64,000 nt of DNA from Terfezia claveryi (lineage: Eukaryota > Ascomycota > Pezizomycetes > Pezizales > Pezizaceae), in contig WHUX01000078.1 in the NCBI GenBank assembly GCA_015179025.1, positions 186,001-250,000 of the forward strand, read 5' to 3'. The stretch's first letter is position 1. The number at the start of each line of letters is the position of its first letter. Position numbers and translations under genes: made by a program. The notes beneath the pieces were generated by a model. The model had not been told where the DNA came from. It searched no databases and saw only the letters and a list, made by a program, of their open reading frames with translations. Of this stretch, positions 12,002 through 21,788 are shown in pieces.

Positions 12002-12255
12002 ACCGATTGCGGTGGTATGTACTAATAATGCAGAAGTACTGAATACATACTCAACCACTGAATTCATTGCTGGAATAGCTAAAATATTAAGTGCCATTAT
12101 AGCAAGTTGAGGGAAGTTGACCTTGTGTGTGTTGAATCCACCATACTCGGGGGTCATCAATATCTAGGGTGCCTAATGATATGAATACTTCCAACTCATC
12201 CTGATATGAGTTCATGGTGTCCGCTTCTGCTTCCAACTGTCAAGTGCAATATTTA

Positions 12256-12336
12256 TGTCCTTGAATCCACCTGGGTTTCCCGGCTCCTCATGGAACCCCA
12301 ACGGGACGCATAGGAGTAATAAGTATTATAAAAAAA
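12256..12336 (+). mobile_element. SINE tail copy with intact 14-bp target duplication
   Basis: A short 5'-truncated copy ending in poly-A is flanked by exact AAGTGCAATATTTA duplications at 12242-12255 and 12337-12350. This is the signature of target-primed retroposition. Confidence 0.85.
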
Positions 12337-12664
12337 AAGTGCAATATTTAACGAGGGTGTAGGTACTTCTACAGGTGATGAGCGATTGTGGTGACGGAGG
12401 GAGCTTGCTTCAACCTCCGTGGTGTATTCGTCAGATGCCATTTTGCAGTGAAGCCTATTCATATCATCAGCAAATTAAATATATCTCTATGTCAATATAC
12501 CTCTATGTCCCAGTAGTACCCCTTACTTATTGATATTCAGTGCTCGATACGGATTTTAAACAAGAATTCCGCCCCCTTTTTTTACCCCGCAATCTCGCCT
12601 GGATAGCCTGGACCATTCAGGCGGTCCAGGCGGTCCAAGCTTCCCAGTTCGCCCGCCCGTTGAG

Positions 12665-13319
12665 AATACCGGACCGTCACCGTCACCGCCACCGTATAGC
12701 TTCACCATCTTCATTTATAGGTGCAGCACCTGATCGTTGTGCTTTAGGTAAACGCATACTACATACTGGTATTGTATTGGGCCAATTCCTGGAGAGGCCA
12801 GCACACGCAGGAATACCTACTCCTGGGCAGGCTAGGCTGGCCTAGCCCATTCGCGAATCAGCCAATTCCCAGGTAGGCCAAAACAGCCCTATGTAGGACA
12901 TATCAAAATCGGATACAAGCCTGCCGATTTTGTCATTACCACACAGCAGACGGTGTCCATATCACATGTTCCTGTTTAGAACATAAAGGAGAGCCCTGCT
13001 GGCCTCCCTAAAGGGGTGGGTGGATTTTGACCGACCAACATGGGTCAAGGGGTAGAACCGAGAAATTTGGACGCAGGCTTTCTTCACCTATATTTACAGA
13101 CGCCTCTCCGGAAGGGCGAGCGGAATTTGATCAGGAGTTATGGGATTCGCTTTCCCTTTTTTGTGCTACGTTGATGCGAGTTCCGTTCTCACGCAACCTT
13201 TCCATCTGAGACTATTATTCATGTGAGTACCTTACTTTATGCTAGGTTTTCATCTGAGCCTCTATGATCCGAATCAAATTTTGTTCCTGTACATACATGC
13301 CGGCCGGAAGATTAATTTG
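12665..13319. other. intergenic, no gene seen
   Basis: GTCACC-type short repeats at about 12673-12692 and low-information sequence; no coding region I can support. Confidence 0.45.
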
Positions 13320-13320
13320 C

Positions 13321-13634
13321 CTGGGGGATTGGATGGTGTAGTTGGGGACCCACCCTGGTGAATGCAATTCGTTGGTTCGAATCCTGCCTCCCACCATCAA
13401 AAGTTTTCCTAACAGCCAAGGAGCAAGGAGGTTTCCCATGCTTAATCAGTGAAGTTCAGACTGAGACTATTCCAAAATGGTCTTCGCAGGGTTTAGTCTG
13501 GTTGGCACTTCTGGACTGTCTGGTCCTCGGTAGAGGGATAGGGGTGCGCTCTTAAGTTGAATCCACCCGGGTATCCGGGTGGCTCACCGTCCCCTCTTCG
13601 AAATTTCATGAGTGATGAGTATAGAAAAAAAAAA
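13321..13634 (+). mobile_element. tRNA-headed SINE, near full length
   Basis: The first 76 bases look like a decayed tRNA. There is an A-box match (TGGTGTAGTTGG at about 13334), a perfect B-box (GGTTCGAATCC at about 13373-13383), and acceptor-like ends (CTGGGGG against CTCCCAC) followed by CCA. The body runs on for about 160 bp and ends in the family 3' module (TTGAATCCACCCGGG, a hairpin of CCACCCGG with CCGGGTGG, then GTATAG and ten A residues). Pol III transcription from the internal promoter is expected for such elements. Confidence 0.8.
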
Positions 13635-14119
13635 CATACTAAGAAGCCTCCGTGAGTTGATAATAAAAACTGGGGCATGCTACATTTGTCATAACTGCAG
13701 TAACCAAGAGGGTACCAATTTCATCATGGTCCCCTTACTGAGACCGCAAATGAGTAATGACTATTTAAAAAAACAAAAAAGGAGGGTACCAATTGGTGCT
13801 CTTCATAGAGATCGGGCAAAGTAGGTAGCTGAGAGTTGGGCTGAGGATGACAAGGGTCTTGGATTTGGCATTGTAGGGTTAGCAGGGGTTTTCGATCTAG
13901 GTTCACGATTTGAGTTCAAAGCTGTGGAAGTTTTGCTGATATGTGTTCTGACCAGTTATATTGGTGAATTCGTGCAACAATGCCCCGTTCACCAATAATT
14001 GCTCATATACATATTCGGATGTAGGTATATTATAATACAAAAGCACAAAAAATAATATAGTATATTCATTTCACATCCATCAAATCTCTATGCTGCCCAC
14101 GATCTCCTACAGTGTTTGC
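13635..14119. other. intergenic, no gene seen
   Basis: No coding region or clear repeat recognised. Confidence 0.45.
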
Positions 14120-14520
14120 AAAAGGGAGGAGCCAGGTCAGGGCCTGCGCCGGCTTGGACCAGAGGGAGCTCGGCCAGGGCTGGACCTGTCAGGCCCGCGA
14201 ACTGGTAGCCTGGGTAGCCTGGGCTGCCTGACGTCCTGGATGGCCTGGATGGCCTGAATGGCCTGAAACGGCCTGAACGGCCTGGACCCCTGGACCGCCA
14301 GTACTGCCTGAATGGCAGTCACTATTCTTATATCTATCAATATCTCAGTTTTGTCCACATGTGAACATCGTCTGCTCTCATAAACATAAACCGGCAACCC
14401 AGGCCATTCACGCCGTTCAGGCCGCACAGGCCATCAGGCTATTCAAGCCGCCCAGGCGGTCAAGGCCAGGCTGCGGGCGGCCTGAACAATGGGCGGCCTG
14501 AACAATGGGCGGCCTGTTGT
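14120..14520. repeat. GGCCTGAA/GGCCTGGA repeat block in inverted halves
   Basis: The left part (about 14140-14315) is dense in GGCCTGAA, GGCCTGGA and GCCTGG units and the right part (about 14395-14515) in reverse complements such as TTCAGGCCG and TTCAAGCCGCC, ending in three GGGCGGCCTG units, around a central unrelated 80-bp core. The units resemble the CCGCCTGAATGGTCCAGG end motif of the hAT palindrome at 11.3 and 12.6 kb. They may be the subterminal repeats of a related non-autonomous element. Confidence 0.6.
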
Positions 14521-15054
14521 AAACACCGTATCAAATCGATAGTCAAGATAGTTTATATATATTGCACTATAATTGTGCAAGTGGGGATTGAAAAAAAAGA
14601 AATCCAGACTGCCCCAAGGGGTGTTGGTGTATTTGGACTAATTGCGGAATCGTACTTGGGGCGTCCTCACATGGGCTCATTTGGGCTATCCTGAGCTCTG
14701 AATCAGCCATATGAGCGTGCCCCGAATACTTAAGCACCCCGAATGAGTCATGTGGGTCATTCGGGATATGGGTTCATTTGGAGAGTGCTCATATTGGCTC
14801 ATTCGGAGTATAACCGACACCGGAGAGCCCTGTTGGGGGCAAGGAGCAGCTGGGAAGAGCTTGATAAGGCGGTATGGAGAAAGGAAGGGGAAGATAGCTA
14901 TGAGGCCACGGAGGCCTTCTTCGGGTTCATATATAAAGAGCTCACTTAGGAGCAGTTCAGGTCACGGTTCCATTATCATTTACGAATTCCATTCGTTCGC
15001 ATCCCATGTCAGTTCGCATGTTAGTTCAGTTCTCCTTTTACAGCTCGTCAGTTA
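14521..15054. other. intergenic, no gene seen
   Basis: Contains several copies of a short CATTCGG/ATGGGCTCATT word (about 14668-14815), perhaps an old minisatellite. No gene supported. Part of this may be the 5' body of the SINE that ends at 15188. Confidence 0.4.
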
Positions 15055-15188
15055 TATTTGTATTTATTTCGCGTGGGTCTGGCCGATTAACTGGCCTTAC
15101 CCTTGAATCCACCGGGTTTTCGTGTGGCTCCTCATAGCCCCCCCATTGGGGCTGCATAGGAGTACTAAGTTTTTTAAAATAAAAAAAA
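15055..15188 (+). mobile_element. SINE copy (3' part)
   Basis: Shares TTTCGCGTGGGTCTG, CTTACCCTTGAATCCACCGG and the GGGGCTGCATAGGAGTACT tail with the copy at 18777-18914 and ends in an A-rich run. The 5' end is not defined. Confidence 0.75.
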
Positions 15189-16185
15189 TCATTCGGAGAG
15201 TATGCTGATATGCATGGTCCATATGCATGTTCATACGTATGCATATATGGGTTTATTGGATAAATAGCATATCTAATATTTTCTAGCGCATACGGAGTGC
15301 ATGCCAGGTGATCTGAGAATAAACTGGATAGAGACCTTCCAAAATCCCTCCAGAGGGCGTGGCGCTGACTGGGATCAGGGTTCCGCTCTAGAGGAGTAAG
15401 AAGACCTTCCGAAATATTTCTAAAGCTATGGAATTAATCAGCACATGTAGAAAACAACACGCAAGAACATCAACCTGTACCGGTAACACGTTTGCAGTCA
15501 CCATGTCAGAATCATTACTATTACTGCATGCCCAGTCTGGTATCACTCTGTGAACTCATCTAATATCTTTGAGGATTTATTAGAGCTATCTGGAGTCGCG
15601 TGGTTGTTGCGGAAAGTTCTGTAGCTGTAAACACCGGCACTGTAGCTCGCTGGCGCTCTAGTGTTGTGGTACCGCCACTCTTGGCGTTGTTGCAGGGGCC
15701 TCTCGCCCTCTGGAGGGATTTCGGAAGGTCTCTAATATTAGTCTGGTTGCACTACCCCTCGCAGTTTATAGTTCCAGCATATGCATACATGAAGAAGGAA
15801 GACACACATCCATCCGGTTTATAACTAACCCCGAATGCACCCAGTAAGATGGAACGTATAATACTATATGTAGCCTATCTATGGTCCTGGTAAATGTACA
15901 CCCAAAGTTTTCCCCACAATATATGTGTTGTGCATATATAGGAGGCTCAGGTTCGCATTTCATTGCTCGGTTATTATGCATATCGCTCGAATGGCTGCGG
16001 CCATACCTAGATATTTTGAACCTCTTTGTTCGAGTACAGGTTCCAAAGCCCATTTTCAAATAAGTATGGTCTTTCTTTATTCTAGATATTGCTATAAAAG
16101 ACTACATATCACCTGGAGAGCCTACCCTCGCCCATAAGCTTATACAAACAAGAATATACTGTTGGAAAGTAACTTCTAACATAGC
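15189..16185. other. intergenic, no gene seen
   Basis: A short inverted relation exists between CCTTCCAAAATCCCTCCAGAG (about 15334) and CTGGAGGGATTTCGGAAGG (about 15710), bracketing about 380 bp. No gene supported. Confidence 0.45.
15334..15732. repeat. Inverted repeat bracketing about 400 bp
   Basis: AGACCTTCCAAAATCCCTCC at about 15331 is mirrored by GGAGGGATTTCGGAAGGTCT at about 15713. The ends could be terminal inverted repeats of a decayed non-autonomous DNA element; no duplication of the target is obvious. Confidence 0.5.
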
Positions 16186-17130
16186 ATGATGTGCGGTTTC
16201 AAAACGTCAGCAAAAATTAATGTTAGTGGTGGAGGTACCACTTCTGAGGAGCGGGGACTGGAACTGGATGGAAACGCGGGAGGCCGCCGTGGAGCCAAGA
16301 ACGCGCACGTGAGGTTTTCTGCAGAAGATCTCCACCTCAGCAGCCAGATAAGCACTGGCGAGATAAGTGACGACCATAGCAAAATGTTTGAAGCCTTCCA
16401 GGATCATCAACCAATGCAGAAAAGGGGTGGCGATAATGCTGATGCAGAAACTAATGTTGGTAGTGGAGGTACTATTACGCAGGGAAAGGCACAGGAAGAA
16501 AATCGCCTCACTGAGGCTGAAACCGCGCGCGCAAGGACTACTCCTCCAAGCTCCGGATTCCGTACCAAAACAAGTATTGAGGAGAAAATCATAAATGTTC
16601 TACGTGAGATGGAAATAACGGCACCTGAAGAACTTAGGGCCAACTTCCAGCGGTACCCACTGCCAACGCAGCAAGACATAGCCAACATTGCACAAATCAC
16701 CCAGCAAGCAATGGGTGGCGATATCGGGGAACATATCAGGGCACTGGAAGCTTTCTTCCAGTGGCTGTATCAAGGCAGGAGTAGCGACATCACTGATAAT
16801 CATAACCCGCGCTCCGAACCAGGAGTTGATGTAGAAACGAATGTTGGTGGTGGAGGTACCAGTTCTCAAGCACAGGAAGGAAATGCGGGAGGACGCAGTG
16901 AGGCCGAAAACACGCACACGTGGACTTTTACAGATGTTCGAGTGCAAATACAGCAATGCTTTCGACGAGAGAAGCCAAAGGGACCATGGATACTGCCTCT
17001 GAAGTGTGTTCTTTGGGTAGCGGTGCTAGCGATGATAATGGATTCGAATAGGAGCGGCGAAAATATCTTCGAAGTAATGTTTGGGGTGGTGGTTTACTTA
17101 GTTGCAATTCGGTCAATATGGACCATATAG
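16186..17130 (+). CDS. Unrecognised repeat-bearing membrane protein (314 aa)
   Basis: Single-exon frame from ATG 16186 to TAG. I do not recognise a family. Three imperfect copies of a ~30-aa Gly/Thr-rich unit start at residues 12 (NVSGGGTTSEERG), 90 (NVGSGGTITQGKAQ) and 219 (NVGGGGTSSQAQEGNAGG); they are also similar in DNA (AATGTTGGTGGTGGAGGTAC type). Between them are hydrophilic helical spacers sharing the word (F/L)EAF. The C-terminus (about 267-286 and 294-314) has two hydrophobic segments, PWILPLKCVLWVAVLAMIM and FEVMFGVVVYLVAI, suggesting a tail anchor or hairpin in a membrane with the repeat region in the cytosol. No signal peptide. It sits alone in repeat-rich DNA, so it may be lineage-specific. 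Confidence 0.6.
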   Translation: MMCGFKTSAKINVSGGGTTSEERGLELDGNAGGRRGAKNAHVRFSAEDLHLSSQISTGEISDDHSKMFEAFQDHQPMQKRGGDNADAETNVGSGGTITQGKAQEENRLTEAETARARTTPPSSGFRTKTSIEEKIINVLREMEITAPEELRANFQRYPLPTQQDIANIAQITQQAMGGDIGEHIRALEAFFQWLYQGRSSDITDNHNPRSEPGVDVETNVGGGGTSSQAQEGNAGGRSEAENTHTWTFTDVRVQIQQCFRREKPKGPWILPLKCVLWVAVLAMIMDSNRSGENIFEVMFGVVVYLVAIRSIWTI

Positions 17131-17631
17131 TTATGGCGACAGGGACACTTATGTGCTTAGCTGGGTAGATCCAAAGAAGCATGCGAATTTATATGTATGC
17201 AGGAATATGCGGGTATAAATGTCCTAGGCCGCTCGCTGGCAATTAATCTAATTACTTAATTCGGTAAATAAATCTGATGTGAGATTGGCAAACTATTTGA
17301 TATGCCGGTAGATCTGATGTGAAATAATAGGTCCGACATTAGATATTGATCTGGGGTGGGCAGTTTGTCGATGCTGAGTACCGTATTCATAGTCCAAAAG
17401 CCCCAGGTCAGATCCGGTATTGTGAGATTTATTCATTCCTCAATATCAATACATTACAACACCTGCCCTTGGTTTCTACCGGTTTATTTACCCTTCTACC
17501 TTACTACTCTACCTTACTATGTACTCTAGTTACCATTCATTTTCACTAGAAAAGACCGTGCCAAAACTAATAATAAAAGGTTATATGCGCAAGTTATTGC
17601 AAAACCACAGCCTAACCAAGTATAGTATGGT

Positions 17632-17742
17632 GTACTTGTAAACCTTTATCCAACAAAGGACCTGTTCTCGCTCACGGGCCATTTAAATAATTACTCAATT
17701 TGGTGTATAATGCACTTGTATTGATAAAGGTTTACGAGTACT
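17632..17742. repeat. Small inverted-repeat element
   Basis: Arms of about 19 bp with two mismatches (GTACTTGTAAACCTTTATC and its complement), about 110 bp overall. Resembles a short MITE. Confidence 0.5.
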
Positions 17743-18058
17743 GATTTACCCCCCAAAAAAAAGTTTGATAACGGTATACCTAGCTGGAGCTATCTCAGCG
17801 ACTGCAATAGATTCATGTATTTCTCAATTGATTAGACCTCCATCTATTATTCCAATTTTGTTCAGCCAGAGCTGAGAGGTTAATACAGTCATGATCTGTT
17901 AACACTTTCGTATGTCAATAAATATCACTTAAAGTATCGGCAATAACAATTTTTTGCAAACACCTGAAACGAAAAGACCAGTAGTTATACTTAGCAATCT
18001 GCATATAAATAAGTACTTACCTGTGATTAAGAAAGTACTGTTTTGCATCTTACCTGGA

Positions 18059-18104
18059 TCCTATAAGTAAGGAATAGCTGGGATTTTTCTTACTTATAGG
18101 ATAA
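18059..18104. repeat. Perfect 14-bp hairpin
   Basis: ATCCTATAAGTAAG and its exact reverse complement flank an 18-base loop. Confidence 0.65.
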
Positions 18105-18776
18105 ATTGTCAACAAGTTGTAGACAAATATTATTATAATGATGATTATTCCGAACTTCCCCGTAGATAAGAAACTAATTTTCAAAATAGGAAATGTTACA
18201 GATTTCTACACTAGCAATTAACTCAGTATCCTCGTCTCCATTCCATTCATCATCAGAGATGGAGGTGATGACTTGTTAACTACACAAGCATGTACAGGGC
18301 TTGAGGTCATTTCCCCTTGTTCAATGTCTGCCATCTCCCACTAATCAACAGGAAGGGTATGTGATGTGGATGGGGTGGTCAAAAATGACTTCATAGGGTG
18401 TTTCTTGAGTGTAGCAGAATGTTTTCTTCGATTCACATTTACCAAATTGAGGAATTATATCCATTGCACGCGACCGGCACAGAGGGTATGTTGCCCGCGG
18501 GCGGCCGATGCCCGCGAGCGGCCCAGAACAGACCTAACAACTAATTTTTTGGGCTTGGAAGATGAAATTGCAGCTACTCGACAAATTGCAATCACCTTAG
18601 CTAATGCTGCTCGGCAGGCAGCCCGAGTTTCGATTCTCATGCACTTGCAAAAAGTCCTGTGCCAATCATCGCAGCCAATGCTATAAAAATGACTTGAAAT
18701 ATTCCATTTATTGCCATACCAAAGTACTAGTAGATTATGACTATGGCAACCTCTACCTAAGCTCTAGCTGAACGAA

Positions 18777-18914
18777 TTCAGTGTATTTAGTTTGCGTGGG
18801 TCTGACAGACTAACTTGTCTTACCCTTGAATCCACCGGGCTTCCGCGTGGCTCCTCATAGTCCCCCTTACGGGGCTGCATAGGAGTACTGAGTTTTTAAA
18901 AAAAAAAAAAAAAA
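18777..18914 (+). mobile_element. SINE copy with 14-bp target duplication
   Basis: Body shares GCGTGGGTCTG, CTTACCCTTGAATCCACCGG and GGGGCTGCATAGGAGTACT with the 15-kb copy and ends in about 15 A residues. Flanked by exact TCTAGCTGAACGAA at 18763-18776 and 18915-18928. The clean duplication suggests a recent insertion. Confidence 0.85.
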
Positions 18915-18928
18915 TCTAGCTGAACGAA

Positions 18929-19925
18929 GAAAAATTGGACTATTAACCCAATTGACCCAGAGGATGGCCTGGAGGATAACTTGGAGGAGATCCCAATCCA
19001 CCAAGAGCTAGATGCTGCTGTTACACGTCCCACAGGTTTCTTCCCTCCTCACAGTTCTCCTACTGGGACCGAATACAGTAGGAGTAATTATTTTTTTTTA
19101 AAGAAATTAATAAAAAACACGTCCCACAGGTCCCAGGCCAGCTTCTGGCCGATACTGCCTGGGCCGGGATCAATGATTAGCCTAGTTGTATATATTTGAT
19201 ATCTTTCTAGTTAGGTAAATTGTTATTAATTCAAGTGCGTTATGCACCAAATCCAGTAATTAAATACATTGTCGCGAGGTGCAAAGTGGGTATGCCCGGT
19301 CACCGTCACTACTACTATGCCGGCCGCAGGCAGCCCAGGACACATACGTGTATATGTGCATATATGTAGGAATATTTATCTGTGTTTATGGAGTCTTTTG
19401 CTCCGCTTATCTTCGAGTCCTGTTGGGGGCTCCAGACAATCGAATGGCTGGAGTTGGTTCGAAATGCAACTGTGACAAGTCGAACATACGAGAGTGGTTG
19501 GTGAATGTCACAATTTGCGAGGAAAATATGACGAGAAAAGCAAAAAGCGAACGTGTGGAGGTTGGTAATGTACGCAAAAAACATGAAAATAGTTTATAGT
19601 TGGAACGCAGGCAACAGCTATGAGACGAAATGACATTGCAACGCCCAGTGGTGTTTTTTTTTTTTTTTTTTTCTCGGAAGTCTATAACTACGTCTATTAT
19701 ATGAGACGGCCCCGTCCTCATCTTAAAAGATTCGGTACGCCTATGGAACATAGGCAATATTCAACTAACTGTACGGGAATGAAAACTGCTGACCGGGGTA
19801 AAAGAAATATGATAAAGCCTGCACTAAAATTCCGTTACCGGTCACTGCGCAAATCCACTCTCTTCCTTCCTTTTCCAAAGTCGAGGCCTCGATTGGGAGC
19901 CAGCGTCGCGTCCCCTCATCTTTAA
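18929..19925. other. intergenic, contains one SINE-tail remnant
   Basis: A degenerate copy of the SINE tail lies at about 19033-19115 (GGTTTCTTCCCTCCTCACAG through AGTAGGAGTAATTATT and a T/A-rich end). A poly-T run lies at about 19656-19672. No gene supported. Confidence 0.45.
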
Positions 19926-20092
19926 GTGACTCCCCATGGCCAACTTCCTGTCACAAAATACCACCACGGAGCTGGTGGCTTTACCAAGTCTCCGGTTACC
20001 TCCCAAAAGCCAACATGCTCCCAAAACCCTTCTCACTCCTACATCCTTCACTATTGCATCCAAGCCGGTTCAAACTCGCCCAGGCATGGACT

Positions 20093-20374
20093 AAAAAGAA
20101 GCAAGCTCACACCTTTCACTAAACATGCAGAGTCCACGCCGGAAGTCATCAAAGATGATCCATATAGGACAGTTAACGTTGTGCATGCAGCTCAATGGGC
20201 ATCCGATGCATGGAAGCATGATGTTAAAGCATTTACTCTTGCCCATCACTTTCAAGGAAGTCAAGTGAAAGTTGTTGCTCTAACAACTGCTCTAAGTAAT
20301 AATATTGAGGAAGTTGAGGATGAGAAGTTGCTCATTGCTGATTTTGCTGGAGCGATCCTAGTCGAGTTCATGTA
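20093..20374 (+). pseudogene. Possible pogo-like transposase C-terminal scrap
   Basis: The open frame here includes VNVVHAAQWASDAWKHDV followed by FTLAHHFQGSQV, which loosely resembles the C-terminal A-I-x-W-x-x-x-A-W..T-I-x-x-C-F-R region of pogo/Tigger transposases, then an acidic linker (EEVEDEKLL). The frame is broken off by a SINE tail. The resemblance is weak and the DDE core is not present. Confidence 0.35.
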
Positions 20375-20487
20375 CTTAGTATCGGACTGGCCCGGGTTTC
20401 CGGGTGGCTCCTCATGATTCCCCCAACGGGACCACATTGGAGTAATGAGTATTAAAAATAAATAAAAATAAAAAAAATAAAAAATAG
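20375..20487 (+). mobile_element. SINE tail copy
   Basis: GGCCCGGGTTTCCGGGTGGC hairpin, CTCCTCATGATTCCCCCAACG and TTGGAGTAATGAGTATT followed by an A-rich, AAATA-punctuated tail. It interrupts the transposase-like frame upstream. Confidence 0.75.
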
Positions 20488-21405
20488 TTGGAACTAGCGT
20501 CCTTGAGTTTATTAATACTATAGATGTGGTAGAGAATTTGATAGGTTTTATAAAGCTATATTAAAAGGTCCTAAAATTTAAAAAAAATTTAATCTTTAAA
20601 ATTCTCATTAATTTTTATAACTAAAGAAAGTATCTGTAGGTAGAAATGGTAATTATACCCTTGAGGATGGAATACCGTAGTAGGGATCAATTGTTTTTTT
20701 ACAAGGATAAAATAGAATTACAGATTCCTTGTTATGACTTTCTGGATAATTCTCCTAAGAGAAAAAAACGATTAGTCTACATGGTAATAAACTACAGAGA
20801 ATAGTATAGTAAGAAGGCTATTATTGGCTTTTTTCAACAGTCCAACCGTAGCCATATGTTACTGTCGGGTACCTTCTTCACGAACCCCCCTCGCTTTTCC
20901 AGCAGCAACTACTGTACCTAAGCCGTCCCAGCCGCCATCTCTCTCTCGCCCTGGTGTAGAAATACGCTTCATTCGTACGGAGCGGCTTGCTTCTCTCCGT
21001 CTGATCCTTGGGAAGCGATTCCTTTTCAAGATCCGCAACCTTGGCCAGCAGGTTTAGAATTTTCTACAACAGGGGGAGGACAGAGCAAGTGAGCATGTGA
21101 GGGGAGTTGATCTTTGTTGTCTTCTCTAGCGATATTGGAGCTACATGGAGGGGTTGCCAGAGCAACGACAATGTGGGGCTAGCTGGGATAATTAATTCAA
21201 CAGATGCGGTACTGATAGTCTACCCCTCGCAGAGCACAAAAGAAAAATGCATCTCATTTTACAAATAAGTGGTAAGAAAAACCCCGCAGCATGGAAAACC
21301 ACAGGCGAACCAACCTACAAGTCGATGTCGGGTACCGGGAATTTGACCAACCTGACTGCCTACCGTAGACCTTGCGCATGCTAGCCCATTCATGCTCAAC
21401 GCACA

Positions 21406-21437
<32 letters not shown>

Positions 21438-21788
21438 CTTTTAAATAAACTCAACACCTGTTGGCACCTACAGTAGTCTGGTTGGCAGAGGTCGTTTTTC
21501 CAACCAGAAATGGACTTATTACCCCACCCATCCGTTAAGCCTCAATAATATAATACCCACTATGCTTACCGGCAACTGCATCTTGTCTCAGGCCCCCCAT
21601 ATTCATATGCCTATATATAACCACTGCATAAACATGTGCGTATAGAATACGCCATTTTTTTTACAACTGCGATCGATCGATTTGTAGCTTCCAGTCCAGT
21701 TATATATATATCACCCCACACATTTAACATCATTAGGCGCTATATCTCCCTTGCTGCTGTCGCAGTCAGTATATATCATTGCGTAAAT
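20488..21788. other. intergenic, no gene seen
   Basis: AT-rich stretch at 20500-20720, then unique sequence; a long poly-T (about 21408-21437). The last part is the presumed promoter and 5' UTR of the RING-finger gene. Confidence 0.45.

Larger units (their letters stand above)
11296..12664. mobile_element. Palindrome of two inverted, internally deleted hAT transposon copies
   Basis: Two arms of roughly 640-670 bp (about 11296-11938 and 11992-12664) are reverse complements with scattered mismatches, separated by about 53 bp. Each arm reads from an outer end rich in GGACCGCCTGAATGGTCCAG and AGGCGAGATTGCGGG, through a short start-like ORF (MASDEYTTEVEASS), into a C-terminal hAT dimerisation-like segment. 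The left arm, read on the plus strand, gives LAIMALDILAIPAMSSEIE then HVFSSSALLVTDRRNQL at about 11818-11935, closely matching the hAT C-terminal pattern (DILxIPxSSxExVFS..LLVTDRRN). Most of the transposase is missing, so these are non-autonomous derivatives joined tail to tail. Both arms carry the same SINE tail insertion, so the SINE was present before the copy was duplicated or inverted. Confidence 0.82.
17131..18762. other. intergenic with two hairpin repeats
   Basis: No gene supported. Two inverted repeats occur: TGTACTTGTAAACCTTTATC (about 17632) against GATAAAGGTTTACGAGTAC (about 17723), and ATCCTATAAGTAAG against CTTACTTATAGGAT (about 18059-18104), each compatible with a small MITE. 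Confidence 0.5.
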
